NCBI GenBank assembly: GCA_963809545.1
Contig: CAWEKD010000005.1
Coordinates: 558,001-622,000 of the forward strand
Direction of reading: 5' to 3'
DNA from: Natronosporangium sp035305625
Lineage (GTDB): Bacteria; Actinomycetota; Actinomycetes; Mycobacteriales; Micromonosporaceae
Length of the DNA: 64,000 nucleotides
Positions 1 to 8,436 of the stretch are shown one piece after another. The translations under genes were made by a program, and so were the position numbers. How positions within the stretch are numbered: the first letter of the stretch is position 1; each line of letters begins with the position of its first letter. The notes below the pieces were generated by a model that saw only the letters and a program-made list of their open reading frames with translations, searched no databases and was not told the origin of the DNA.

Positions 1-16
1 GCGGAGGCAACTAACC

Positions 17-394
17 GTGGCGCGTCGGATCGGATCGGGTGACCGGGGCGGTGGCGGGATCGAGATGGCGATCATCTTCCCGCTGCTGCTGACGTGCGTG
101 TTCGGGGTGTCCCATCTCGGGCTGCACTACCTGGCTCAGCAGGCGGCTCTGTCCGTGGCACAGGTGGCGGTCGAAGGGGAGCGGGGTTGGCTCGCCACCC
201 CCGGGACTGGCCGGGAACGGGCCGAACGGTTCCACGCCCGCCTGCCCGGGGTGCTGCAAGACCCGCAGATCGAAATCACCAACGATGGACAGCATGTCAC
301 CGCGACCGTCACCGGTAACCCGATCCCGGTGATTCCCTGGTGGACCACCACGGTGTCACAGACTGCCTCCGGCCCGGTGGAGCGGCTGACCTGA
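17..394 (+). CDS. TadE-like pseudopilin
   Basis: Small (125 aa) membrane-anchored pseudopilin of the Tad/Flp pilus type. A short charged N-terminus is followed by a Gly/Glu junction (GGGIEMAIIFPLLL) and one hydrophobic helix at about residues 14-35, the TadE arrangement in which the Glu follows the processing Gly. The rest is a predicted extracytoplasmic domain without cysteines. Start is GTG with GGAGG nine bases upstream. It is first of three consecutive TadE/TadG-like genes, so pilus assembly or minor pilin function is likely; the secretion ATPase and platform genes would lie left of the window. Confidence 0.85.
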   Translation: MARRIGSGDRGGGGIEMAIIFPLLLTCVFGVSHLGLHYLAQQAALSVAQVAVEGERGWLATPGTGRERAERFHARLPGVLQDPQIEITNDGQHVTATVTGNPIPVIPWWTTTVSQTASGPVERLT

Positions 395-415
395 GGCGGT
401 GGAAGGGAGGCAGAC

Positions 416-841
416 GTGTCCAGGCGGGACCGGGGCTCGGCGGCGGTAGAGATGGCCATCATCATGCCGCTGTTCCTGGTGCTGTTCACCACCGCGGTGG
501 TGCTCGGCCGGACTGGGCACGCGCTCAGCGCGGTGGAGATGGCCGCCTACGACGGTGCCCGCACCGCGTCGCTTGCCCGAGACGCTGATACCGCGTACGC
601 GCTGGCCTTGGCCACCGTCACCGACCGGCTGTCGCGGCAGGGGTACTCCTGCGTGGGCGGGCCGACCGTCGAGATCGACACCAGCGGGTTCAGCCAGCCG
701 GTGGGTACGCCCGCCTCGGTACGGGTGCAGGTGACCTGCCGGGTCACATTCGCCGACATCGACCTCGTGGGGGTGCCGGCCGACCAGGAGATGTCGGCCA
801 CGTTCGTGTCCCCGTTGGACCAGTACCGGGCGAGGCGATGA
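416..841 (+). CDS. TadE/TadF-like pseudopilin
   Basis: Second small Tad-locus pseudopilin (141 aa). The N-terminus RGSAAVEMAIIMPLFLVLF is the classical TadE signature: Glu five residues after Gly, then a single transmembrane helix. Two cysteines in the C-terminal domain (in YSCVGG and VTCRV) could form a disulfide outside the membrane. Start is GTG, with GGAAGGGAGG just upstream. The stop codon overlaps the next start (ATGA), showing translational coupling with the third pseudopilin gene. Confidence 0.85.
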   Translation: MSRRDRGSAAVEMAIIMPLFLVLFTTAVVLGRTGHALSAVEMAAYDGARTASLARDADTAYALALATVTDRLSRQGYSCVGGPTVEIDTSGFSQPVGTPASVRVQVTCRVTFADIDLVGVPADQEMSATFVSPLDQYRARR

Positions 842-1272
842 CGATGGACCGTCAGCTGCACCACCGCCGGCCCGACGGGAGGGACCGAGGGCGGATCAGT
901 GTGTTCGTGGCCGCGGTCATGCCGGTGATGCTGTTGTTCATCGCCCTGATGTGGGACGCGTCCGGTTATCTGCGGGCGCTGCACCGGGCGGACAACATCG
1001 CCAACGAGGCCGCGCGGGCAGCTGGTCAGGCCATCAACATCCCGCTCGCGGTGAGCGGGCAGGGGATCGTGGTGGATCCGGCCGCCGCCGAGCAGGCCGC
1101 GGCCGCCTACCTGGCCGACGCGGGGGTGACCGGCCAGGTATGGGTCAGTGAGGACGGTCGGCAGGTGGGGGTGACGGTGGTCGTACCGTACGAGCCAATG
1201 TTCCTTGGCGCGTTCGGGTTCGGGAACTTCACCGCCGAGGGTGAGGCGAACGCCCACCTGGTGGACGAGTGA
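838..1272 (+). CDS. TadG-like pilus assembly protein
   Basis: Third protein of the Tad tail (144 aa). A basic N-terminus (DGRDRGRISVFVAAVMPVMLLFIALMWD) leads into one transmembrane helix at about residues 19-40, followed by an Ala-rich external domain. This matches the short helicase/secretory TadG-like proteins annotated beside TadE in actinomycetes. It starts four bases inside the preceding gene and is followed 13 bases later by the LysM gene, so all lie in one operon. Confidence 0.75.
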   Translation: MTMDRQLHHRRPDGRDRGRISVFVAAVMPVMLLFIALMWDASGYLRALHRADNIANEAARAAGQAINIPLAVSGQGIVVDPAAAEQAAAAYLADAGVTGQVWVSEDGRQVGVTVVVPYEPMFLGAFGFGNFTAEGEANAHLVDE

Positions 1273-1285
1273 CGACGGAGGCACC

Positions 1286-2080
1286 ATGACCGGGTACGGA
1301 CACCGGCCACCCAGCCGGCTCGTGCAGGTGCTTGTGGTCGGTCCGGCCGCGCTGGCAGCGCTGGTCGCGATCGTCATCGGCGCCCCCGCGCTGCTGCTGT
1401 GGTTGGGGGCGGATCCACTGCCGGATCAGGTTCCCAGCCTGGACCGGATCGTCGAGGTGCTCACCAGCCCGGATGACGGCCGGCTGTTGATGTGGGCGCT
1501 GTCGATCGTGGGCTGGCTGGCCTGGGCGGTGACGGCGGTGTCGGTGCTGCTGGAGCTGATCGCGCAGCTCACCGGCCGCAGCGCCCCCCGGGTGCCGGGG
1601 TTGGGGATGCCGCAGCGGCTGGCCGCGGTGCTGGTGGCGGCGGTGCTGGCGGCCCTGACCGCCCCGGGAGTCAGTCACGCCCACGCGGCCTATCTGGACT
1701 CACCCCCGGTGGCCACTGCTCCCGCCGACCCCACCGAGGCGGCCAGCGACGAGGACGGCTGGCCGATCCTGACCGCCACGGAGACCGCCGACTCACCGTC
1801 CACCTCGGCCACCACGCCGCTGGCGCAGCCGTCACCAGCGGAGCCACCGGCGGGCGCCACTACGCAGCCGTTGGTGCACGAGGTCGCGCCCGGGGACTGG
1901 ATGTGGCACATCGCCGGTCGATACCTCGGAGACGAGCTGCGCTACCCGGAGATCGCCGCGCTCAATCCGCAGTACGCCGAGCGGTACGCCAACTACCCCG
2001 ACCACATCCAACCTGGGGACCGGTTCGATCCTGCCCGCCGACGCGTACGACCGGGGGGAGCGCGCGCACGCCACCGGTGA
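1286..2080 (+). CDS. LysM membrane protein, N-terminal part of a frameshifted LysM-BTAD gene
   Basis: ATG with GGAG 6-8 bases upstream. The product has three hydrophobic helices (about residues 14-40, 68-95 and 110-130) and a LysM domain at about residues 193-245 (HEVAPGDWMWHIAGRYLGD, then IAALNPQ and HIQPGDRF). LysM domains bind peptidoglycan; the order 'QPGDRF-ILPADAY' is expected, but the frame here reads FDPARRR and stops at 2080. From base 2031 the +3 frame reads LPADAYDRGERAHATGDP and stays open to 4883. One extra base near 2027 therefore splits what was probably a 1198-residue protein (1286-4883 less one base). Confidence 0.75.
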   Translation: MTGYGHRPPSRLVQVLVVGPAALAALVAIVIGAPALLLWLGADPLPDQVPSLDRIVEVLTSPDDGRLLMWALSIVGWLAWAVTAVSVLLELIAQLTGRSAPRVPGLGMPQRLAAVLVAAVLAALTAPGVSHAHAAYLDSPPVATAPADPTEAASDEDGWPILTATETADSPSTSATTPLAQPSPAEPPAGATTQPLVHEVAPGDWMWHIAGRYLGDELRYPEIAALNPQYAERYANYPDHIQPGDRFDPARRRVRPGGARARHR

Positions 2081-2330
2081 TCCGGTCGGGGAGGCGTCGG
2101 CTGCGCCGCCGGCGGCGGACCCGGCACCGGCGGAGACCGCGCCAGCTCCCGCGCCGGAGGAACAGGAGCCAGGCACGGACGGCGACGCGGAACCCACCGC
2201 GCCGGAGGCCACGGAGCCGGAGCACACCGCGCCGGCCCCGATCGAGTCGGGAACCATCTCGCCCGCACCGGAGCAGACCGACTCCGAGGTCGGGGACGCG
2301 ACCTCCGGCACCGGCGGCGGTACCCCGCCG

Positions 2331-4883
2331 GTGGTGACCCCACCCGCCCAGTCGGCGGCCCCGGTCCCGTTCCCGCCGCCCCCGGGTGGGGTGGGGCCCG
2401 CGACTACCAGCCCGACCGCTCCCACCTCGACCGGACCGGCGCCGGCGGGTGACTACGCCGACCCGGTGGAGGCGGCCGAGGCGGCGGAGACGGATCCTGA
2501 TTCGGGGCCGCTGTTCGCCGCCGGGGTGCTGGCGGCGGTACTGCTGGGCGCGATCGGGGTGTATCGGTGGCGGAAGATGGCTCGTCGCCGGCACCGCCGC
2601 ACCGTCACCAGCGCGGCCAGCGCCGCCGCCGAGGTGCAGCTACGGGAGGCCGCGACCGCGGACGTCGCCCGGCTGGATCACGCGCTGCGGGTGTTGTCCG
2701 CGGGGCTGGCCGCGCGGTTGGCCGAGGGCGCCAACCCCGCCCAGTTGCCGGACATCGGGGCGGTCTGGATCGGACAGGGCGAGATCCACTTGATCCTGGC
2801 CACCCCGTGCGAGCTGGAGCCACCGCCACCGTTCCACGCGGCCGGCCCAGGGAACTGGTTCCTGCCCGCCGACGCCCCCCTCCCGGAGGTGGACGGCGTG
2901 CTGGCGCCGCTGCCCACCCTGGTGACGATCGGCTCCCGTCCAGGTGAGCACCTGCTGGTGGACCTGGAGCGGATGGGGATGCTGACCGTGACCGGGTCCG
3001 CGGAGCGCACCAGCGGCCTGCTGCGCTACCTGGTGGCGGAGCTGAGCCATAACCCGTGGTCCGACGGGGTGGAGGTGACCCTGGCCGGGTTCCCGCCGAA
3101 GGTGGCTGCTCACCTGGCGGCGCTCAACCCCGAGCGGATCTCGGTGGCGGAGTCGCTGCCGGCGGCGGTGACCACACTGCGGCAGCGCCTCGCCCAGCGG
3201 ACGGAAGCGCTACGCAACCACCGGCTGGCCGATTCTCTCCACGGGCGGGTCAGCGACACCGTCGCCGACACCTGGACCCCGCATCTGTTGCTGGTGGACC
3301 AGCCGGGGGCTGACCAGGACGAGCTGCTCACCTATCTCGAGGAGACGCTGACCGACCTGGGTCAGCGGTGCGCGGTCGCGGTCGCGGTGAGCGCCCCCGC
3401 CGGCCTGCCGTACGGGCGCCGGTCGATCACGGTGACCGATGAGGGGCTACTGAAGGCCGGCTTCCTGGACGACTCTCACCCGTTGCCCGCCACGACGCTG
3501 CCGGAGCACCTGCTCGGCCCGCTGGCCGAGCTGCTACAGGACGCCGCCACCGGCCCTGATCACCCGATCCCGGCGGCCCCGGAGCCGTGGGCCCGGGGCA
3601 CGGACCTCACCGGTGGACAGCTACGGACCCCGGGTGAGCCGCTCGATTCCATGGACCGCTCCGCCGCTGAGGAACCGCCGCCGGAGCCGGCCGACTCCCC
3701 CGACCTCGCGGCGGCCGCCGACCCGGCGCCGGCTCCTGAACCAGCACCGGCTCCCGAACCAGCGCCAGCTCCCGAGCCGGCGACGGTTTCCCCGGCGGAA
3801 GCAGCGGAGAGCGATCCCTCGGAGACTGCCGTCTCCACCACTCCGGAGACCCCCTCCCCAGCGGCGGCTGCCCCGGAAAACGACGCTACTGACAGCTCGG
3901 AAGCCACGGCACCGGAGGACAGCGCCGCGGACCCTGATGCTCCGGAACCAACCCCCGCATCGGAACCAGCGCCGGCAACCACCGGTCCCATCCTCCGGTC
4001 GACGTCGGACGATGAGGGCTCCGACGATCCCGAAGACCACTCGGAGCTGGACGCGCTCGTGGCCGAATGGTTCCGGGAAGCCACCCAGCCGCCCCGGGTG
4101 GGGCTGCTCGGCCCGGTCCAGGTAACCGCCCCGGGTACGCCACCCCCGCATCGGCAGCGGGTGTGCCAGGAGCTGATCGTCTACCTGGCGGCCGTCGGGG
4201 ACGAGGGAGCGGACGGTGCGGAGATCTCTCGGCAGCTGTGGCCGCACCAGCCGGTACGCCCCACCGTCCGGACCGCCGTGATCATGAACGTACGGCGGTG
4301 GCTGGGCACCGGACCGGACGGGCAGCCGTGGCTGTCCGAAGCGGTCCCGGACGGCCGGTACCGGCTCCGGGGCGGGACGCTGGTGGACTGGCACCTGTTC
4401 CGACGCCTGCGGGCCCGCGGGGAACGGCGCGGTCTCGCCGGCATCGAGGATCTACGCACGGCGCTGCAGCTGGTCCGGGGCGCTCCGCTGGCGGACGCGA
4501 CCGACCTGGCGGAGGCGAGCGCCCGCCCCCCGTACAGCTGGTTGCCTGGTTCTGCCATCGAGCCGGCGCTGCTGCTGGCCGGGGTGGTGGACACCGCGCA
4601 TCAGCTGGTCGACCTGTGTCTCCAAACTGGCGACCTGGAGACCGCCCGCTGGGCGGTGAAGCAGGCCTGGCTAGCCGATCCCCACCGCAGTGATGACCAT
4701 CCATGGCGGGACCTGTTGCGGATCGCCCAGGCAGAAGGGGACAGTGAACGGGTGAAGACAGTAATCAGGGAGCTACTACGGTGGCGGGACGCCGAGCACC
4801 CCGACGAGCTCGGCCCGGTCACCCGGGATCTGATCCGAGCGCTGCTGGCCCAGCAGCCGACCAATGCGGGTGACCGGCGATGA
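2331..4883 (+). CDS. BTAD-type transcriptional regulator, C-terminal part of the LysM-BTAD gene
   Basis: The open frame actually extends upstream to about 2031 without an obvious start, so 2331 (GTG) is only the first available start and this is best read as the rest of the LysM gene. It contains a Pro/Ala-rich linker, a transmembrane helix (LFAAGVLAAVLLGAIGVYRW) with a basic stop-transfer, a cytoplasmic region, a Pro-Ala-Glu repeat tract at 3720-3785, then a winged-helix (VGLLGPVQV to GRYRLRGGTLVDW) and a BTAD helical C-terminus. BTAD proteins of the SARP type are DNA-binding activators. A wall-binding LysM joined through the membrane to a DNA-binding domain would be a one-component surface sensor for the pilus operon (inference). 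It overlaps the next gene by ATGA. Confidence 0.75.
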   Translation: MVTPPAQSAAPVPFPPPPGGVGPATTSPTAPTSTGPAPAGDYADPVEAAEAAETDPDSGPLFAAGVLAAVLLGAIGVYRWRKMARRRHRRTVTSAASAAAEVQLREAATADVARLDHALRVLSAGLAARLAEGANPAQLPDIGAVWIGQGEIHLILATPCELEPPPPFHAAGPGNWFLPADAPLPEVDGVLAPLPTLVTIGSRPGEHLLVDLERMGMLTVTGSAERTSGLLRYLVAELSHNPWSDGVEVTLAGFPPKVAAHLAALNPERISVAESLPAAVTTLRQRLAQRTEALRNHRLADSLHGRVSDTVADTWTPHLLLVDQPGADQDELLTYLEETLTDLGQRCAVAVAVSAPAGLPYGRRSITVTDEGLLKAGFLDDSHPLPATTLPEHLLGPLAELLQDAATGPDHPIPAAPEPWARGTDLTGGQLRTPGEPLDSMDRSAAEEPPPEPADSPDLAAAADPAPAPEPAPAPEPAPAPEPATVSPAEAAESDPSETAVSTTPETPSPAAAAPENDATDSSEATAPEDSAADPDAPEPTPASEPAPATTGPILRSTSDDEGSDDPEDHSELDALVAEWFREATQPPRVGLLGPVQVTAPGTPPPHRQRVCQELIVYLAAVGDEGADGAEISRQLWPHQPVRPTVRTAVIMNVRRWLGTGPDGQPWLSEAVPDGRYRLRGGTLVDWHLFRRLRARGERRGLAGIEDLRTALQLVRGAPLADATDLAEASARPPYSWLPGSAIEPALLLAGVVDTAHQLVDLCLQTGDLETARWAVKQAWLADPHRSDDHPWRDLLRIAQAEGDSERVKTVIRELLRWRDAEHPDELGPVTRDLIRALLAQQPTNAGDRR

Positions 4884-5656
4884 CCGCCCCGGAGCCCCGG
4901 CCGACCGAGGCCGGCCCAGCCGATACCGCCGAACTGGACACCCGGGTTCCGCTTCCCCGGCAAGGGGAGACGTGGCGGGGAGAGGCGGCGGTGCCCGCCT
5001 ACCCACCCCCGATCGATCCCTCGGAACTGGCCGGTTTGGCCGAGCTGGACACCCAAAAAATCAGTGTCCGTCGGGTATCCCCGTTGCAGGATGAGCCGAG
5101 CCGGATCGTGGCCCGGTATCTGTTCCCGACCGAACGATTCCGGGGCGAATGGCGACGGCACAAGATCCATCTGGTGTCCCCGGTCGTGATCGGGATCTTC
5201 ACCACGATGGTCCTCGGAGGGCTGGCGGGGTTCTTGTCCGTCGCGCTCCCGGATCTGGGTGGGATAGCCGCTGGCTTGGGCTTCCTGCTCTGGCTGGGGG
5301 TCATGGGATGGGTCGCTTGGCGGTTCGCCGACTGGCACTTCGACCGCTTCATCCTCACCAATAAGCGGATCATGAAGGTGGACGGGATCATCACCCGGAA
5401 TGTGGCGATGATGCCGCTGGGTCGAGTCACCGACATGAAGTACGAGCAGTCCCCGCTCGGCCGAGCCTTGAACTACGGCACGTTCATCATCGAATCGGCC
5501 GGTCAGGATCAGGCGTTGCGGGAGGTGGCCCACCTGCCCAACCCGAACGAGCTGTATCTGCGGGTCGTGGAGGAGATGTACGAGCCGGAGGCGGTCGAGG
5601 CGCGGATGCAGCCGGGTGATGAGGACGAGGAGGAAGAGGAGTCCGCCAAGGTCTGA
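4880..5656 (+). CDS. PH-like domain membrane protein
   Basis: 258 aa. A hydrophilic N-terminal third (about residues 1-93) precedes two transmembrane helices (about 94-120 and 130-155), followed by a bacterial PH-like domain with the typical entry RFILTNKRIMKVDGIITRN and LGRVTDMKYEQSPLGRALNYGTFIIESAGQ. The C-terminus is a run of Asp/Glu. This is the architecture of bPH2/DUF304-type membrane proteins, whose exact role is unknown. The start overlaps the BTAD stop (ATGA), so it is the last gene of the Tad operon here. Confidence 0.8.
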   Translation: MTAPEPRPTEAGPADTAELDTRVPLPRQGETWRGEAAVPAYPPPIDPSELAGLAELDTQKISVRRVSPLQDEPSRIVARYLFPTERFRGEWRRHKIHLVSPVVIGIFTTMVLGGLAGFLSVALPDLGGIAAGLGFLLWLGVMGWVAWRFADWHFDRFILTNKRIMKVDGIITRNVAMMPLGRVTDMKYEQSPLGRALNYGTFIIESAGQDQALREVAHLPNPNELYLRVVEEMYEPEAVEARMQPGDEDEEEEESAKV

Positions 5657-5804
5657 CCAGCCGGGTCGTCCGATCAGGAGCATGAGGAGATCAGGCGGGG
5701 CACCGCCCTCGGTGTAAGGCGCTGCTCTGTTGCGGGGCGCCACTACATTGTCACCCAACAATTGGAGCATGTTCCTACATCTTTGATTGTTCCGGAGGAG
5801 CTCG

Positions 5805-6353
5805 ATGCCGGCCTATCCCCGCCGCACCCCCACAGTGGTCCTCACCACCCTCGGCCTCACCCTGGCCCTGGCTGCCTGCGGCAACGACAGCAGCGACGAC
5901 CTCCCACCCCCACCGCCGTCTGCACCAGCCGACACCCAAACCCCCGCCCAAACGATCGAACTAACCCCAGAAGAAGAACAAGCCGTCGAAGAAGCCAAAG
6001 CCAAATTCGACGAATTCATGGAAGCATATGTCTATGAAGCCACCACCGGCGAACCCCTCGACACCGGCGCCGGCCCAGTGATCGGTGGCCACCCGCTTGA
6101 GCATGCGGAGTTCCCGCTCAGGCAGGAGATCCAGACGAATTCGTCGGAACTACGACGAAGGCCATGTAGCCAAGGGCGACCTGCGCTGGACCTTCCTCGC
6201 AGGTGGAAGAGCGTCGACCTAGACCGGATGGTCAATGACAAGAACGTCCCGGCAGTCTGGCTGCGTTACTGCATCGACCAGACCGACTGGCAAATGGTCA
6301 ATGCGGAAACAGGACGAAGCCGGGTGGCACTGAACCAGGCGACCGCCAGATAG
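5805..6353 (+). CDS. Lipoprotein, duplicate copy 1, internally frame-scrambled
   Basis: 182 aa from ATG 5805, which has GGAGGAG six bases upstream and a possible -10 TACATT at 5744. Signal peptide with lipobox LAAC (Cys about residue 25), then a Thr/Pro/Glu-rich spacer. Compared with copy 2, two one-base losses near 6130-6145 and a two-base gain near 6205 put about 25 residues out of frame before the frame recovers at VDLDRMVNDKNVPAVWLRYC. The C-terminus is also out of frame: the original continuation WYDDDGGARTEGWRIADREWTGDGC is readable just after the stop in another frame. Codon use (GAA, CAA, AAA) is unlike its neighbours. Function unknown; probably no longer makes a normal protein. Confidence 0.7.
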   Translation: MPAYPRRTPTVVLTTLGLTLALAACGNDSSDDLPPPPPSAPADTQTPAQTIELTPEEEQAVEEAKAKFDEFMEAYVYEATTGEPLDTGAGPVIGGHPLEHAEFPLRQEIQTNSSELRRRPCSQGRPALDLPRRWKSVDLDRMVNDKNVPAVWLRYCIDQTDWQMVNAETGRSRVALNQATAR

Positions 6354-6558
6354 CAGTGTTCCGAGGCCGTCTGGTATGACGACGACGGTGGCGCCCGCAC
6401 CGAAGGTTGGCGGATCGCTGACCGGGAGTGGACCGGCGATGGCTGCTGAGGCAGACCTAGCCCTATTGACCCTCAGAATGGTTGCTCAGCGCTACTAGAC
6501 TGTCACCCGCTAATCGTGAGCATGGTCTTCCACCCTTGACTGCTTCCGGAGGAGCTCG

Positions 6559-7128
6559 ATGCCGGCCTACCCCCGCCGCACCCCCACAGTGGTCCTCACC
6601 ACCCTCGGCCTCACCCTGGCCCTGACTGCCTGCGGCAACGACAGCAGCGACGACCTCCCACCCCCACCACCCTCCACCCCCGCCGACACCCAAACCCCCG
6701 CCCAGACGATCGAACTGACCCCAGAAGAAGAACAAGCCGTCGAAGAAGCCAAAGCCAAATTCGACGAATTCATGGAAGCATACGTCCATGAAGCCACCAC
6801 CGGCGAACCCCTCGACACCGGCGCCGGCCCAGTGATCGGTGGCCACCCGCTCGAGCATGCGGAGTTCCCGCTCCGCCAAGAGATCCAGGCTGAGTTCGTC
6901 GAGTACTACGACGAAGGCCAAGTAGCCAAGGGCGACCTGCACTGGACCTTCCTCGGAGTCGAGGAGATCGACCTAGACCGAATCGTCAATGACAAGAACG
7001 TCCCGGCAGTCTGGCTGCGATACTGCATCGACCAGACCGACTGGCAAATGGTCAATGCGGAAACACGAGATCCGGTCACTGAACCAGGCGACCGCCAGAT
7101 AGCAGTGATTCCAAGCTATCTGGTATGA
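6559..7128 (+). CDS. Lipoprotein, duplicate copy 2, C-terminally frameshifted
   Basis: 189 aa; ATG with GGAGGAG six bases upstream and a -10-like TAGACT at 6496. Lipobox LTAC, acidic spacer, then a domain ending in VWLRYCIDQTDWQMVNAET, a wording seen in actinomycete lipoproteins with an SnoaL-like or nuclear-transport-factor-like fold (inference only). This copy keeps the middle region that is scrambled in copy 1, but the C-terminus runs into a premature stop; the lost tail (WYDD-GGAR-EGWRIA) lies in another frame, with a further one-base gain at about 7147. The next gene's start lies where the original stop would be, suggesting former coupling. Confidence 0.7.
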   Translation: MPAYPRRTPTVVLTTLGLTLALTACGNDSSDDLPPPPPSTPADTQTPAQTIELTPEEEQAVEEAKAKFDEFMEAYVHEATTGEPLDTGAGPVIGGHPLEHAEFPLRQEIQAEFVEYYDEGQVAKGDLHWTFLGVEEIDLDRIVNDKNVPAVWLRYCIDQTDWQMVNAETRDPVTEPGDRQIAVIPSYLV

Positions 7129-7193
7129 CGACGCCGGTGGCGCCCGCGACCGAAGGTTGGCGGATCGCTGAGCCGAGAGTGGACCGGCGAGTC

Positions 7194-8313
7194 ATGCTGA
7201 GGCGAGTCACCCATCTCACCATCATCGGCCTGGCCGCATCCGCTCCTGTTACTCGTTCCTGCACCGGCTCAGGCTCAGTCAGTGGACTGCCCAGACGGGG
7301 CGGTGGTGGTGCTAGACGGCGAGCAGATCTGTTTCCCCTACGCATCCGGTGGGGTGCCGATGCAGGGCGGGCCACTGCAGGTGCAGAGCCCCCGGGGCGG
7401 AGGCGGGACCCAGTACTGGTGCATCCGCCACAACGACCGCGACCGCGACCGCCCCACCAACCCCTGGCGAGTCCCCTGCGAGCTAGGAGAGGCTGGTGGT
7501 TCAGCATCGACTGGGACTGCTACTTGAGCCAGCCCGACAATTTCCCACCGACTGGGGAGCTTCCACGTCGCGGCATCGGCCCCGATGAGGAAGGCACCCT
7601 ATTCGTGGTCAGATGCTATCCACCTCAGGAGGCTCCAGCCCCGACAGAGGCAGGACACTCGATTCCCTATATCGACCCTTATGGCGCTCTGGCAGAGCCG
7701 AAGCTTTGTGCTTGGTCCGGATAATCCACCGGGATTCCGGGGCACACCGTCGGTGATTCCGCAACTGTGGCAGGAAGCCATCAACGCCCTCGGCATGCGC
7801 GGACCAGACATCACCATGGCCCCACCCAACGGCGGCGCCCTGGTCAACCTCCCCGTCTGGCTGTGGACCGAAACCGGCGGCACCACCTGGCCCACCGACG
7901 ACCCCCTCCACGCCTCCGCCGCCGCCTCAGGCCAACGCGTCGACGCCTGGGCCGAACCCCTCCGGATCGAATGGAACCTCGGCGACGGCAGCACCCCCCT
8001 CATCTGCCACGGCCCCGGCCAAGCCTGGCAACCCGGCCTGGACTTCCTGTCCCCCGGCGAATGCCACCACGTCTACCGCCGCCACAGCCGCAACCAACCC
8101 AACGGCAGCTACCAGGTCACCGCCATCACCACCTGGCGAGTCTGGTGGCACATCAACGGCCAGTACGACAACGAACTCGAACTCCAGGTCGGCACCACCA
8201 CCGACTACGAAGTCCACGAAATCCAAGTCCTCACCGGCCGCCCCGCCGCTGAGGCGGGATCCGTGCCCGAGGTGCGTAAGCCAGAGGCGATGGGTATAGC
8301 CGCAGCACCCTAG
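7194..8313 (+). pseudogene. Secreted protein gene with three frameshifts
   Basis: Reading across frames gives one coherent secreted protein. ATG 7194 starts MLRRVTHLTIIGLAA; the frame must shift near 7241 to give LLLLVPAPAQAQSVDCPDGAVVV (signal peptide end), again near 7495 to give WWFSIDWDCYLSQPDN, and again near 7680 to give WQSRSFVLGPDNPPGF. The C-terminal 200 residues (PPNGGALVNLPVWLW, then VDAWAEPLRIEWNLGDGS, YEVHEIQVLTG) are intact. That C-terminal block is characteristic of a family of actinomycete secreted proteins often mis-named ATP/GTP-binding protein; function unknown. It follows the two lipoprotein copies directly. Confidence 0.7.
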
Positions 8314-8363
8314 AGCTGCTTCAAACCGCAGCCGCCGCTGCATGGCGCTCATACCCCAGCCCG

Positions 8364-8413
8364 CTGGTCATGGCTGGGTACGCGACCGCCACCACGTACT
8401 CAGCCATGACCAG
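8364..8413. repeat. Long inverted repeat (21-bp arms)
   Basis: Left arm 8364-8384 begins CTGGTCATGGCTG and right arm 8393-8413 ends CAGCCATGACCAG; 19 of 21 positions pair across an 8-base loop. It lies 50 bases after the secreted-protein stop and 10 bases before the -10 box of the next gene. It could be a terminator without a T-run, an operator overlapping the -35 region, or a mobile-element trace. Confidence 0.7.
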
Positions 8414-8423
8414 CCAGCGGTGC

Positions 8424-8429
8424 TACGGT
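8424..8429 (+). promoter_or_regulatory. -10 box TACGGT, leaderless layout
   Basis: TACGGT followed by seven bases and ATG 8437, with no Shine-Dalgarno between. This supports ATG 8437 as the original start of the PLP-enzyme pseudogene. Confidence 0.55.
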
Positions 8430-8436
8430 GCGGGAC

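Larger units (their letters stand above)
5739..7190 (+). repeat. Tandem duplication, about 754-bp unit
   Basis: Two head-to-tail copies (roughly 5739-6441 and 6491-7190) share the promoter-proximal TGTCACCC, the GGAGGAGCTCGATG start region, nearly identical first 110 codons, and the downstream sequence past the stop (GAAGGTTGGCGGATCGCTGA). The start codons are 754 bases apart. The copies differ by scattered substitutions and several one- or two-base indels, so the duplication is old enough to have diverged. Confidence 0.85.

Noticed and set aside
3720..3785. Tandem 18-base repeats as a possible satellite or CRISPR-like array
   Set aside because: The units encode Pro-Ala-Pro-Glu in frame within the BTAD protein linker, with synonymous differences; there are no spacers.
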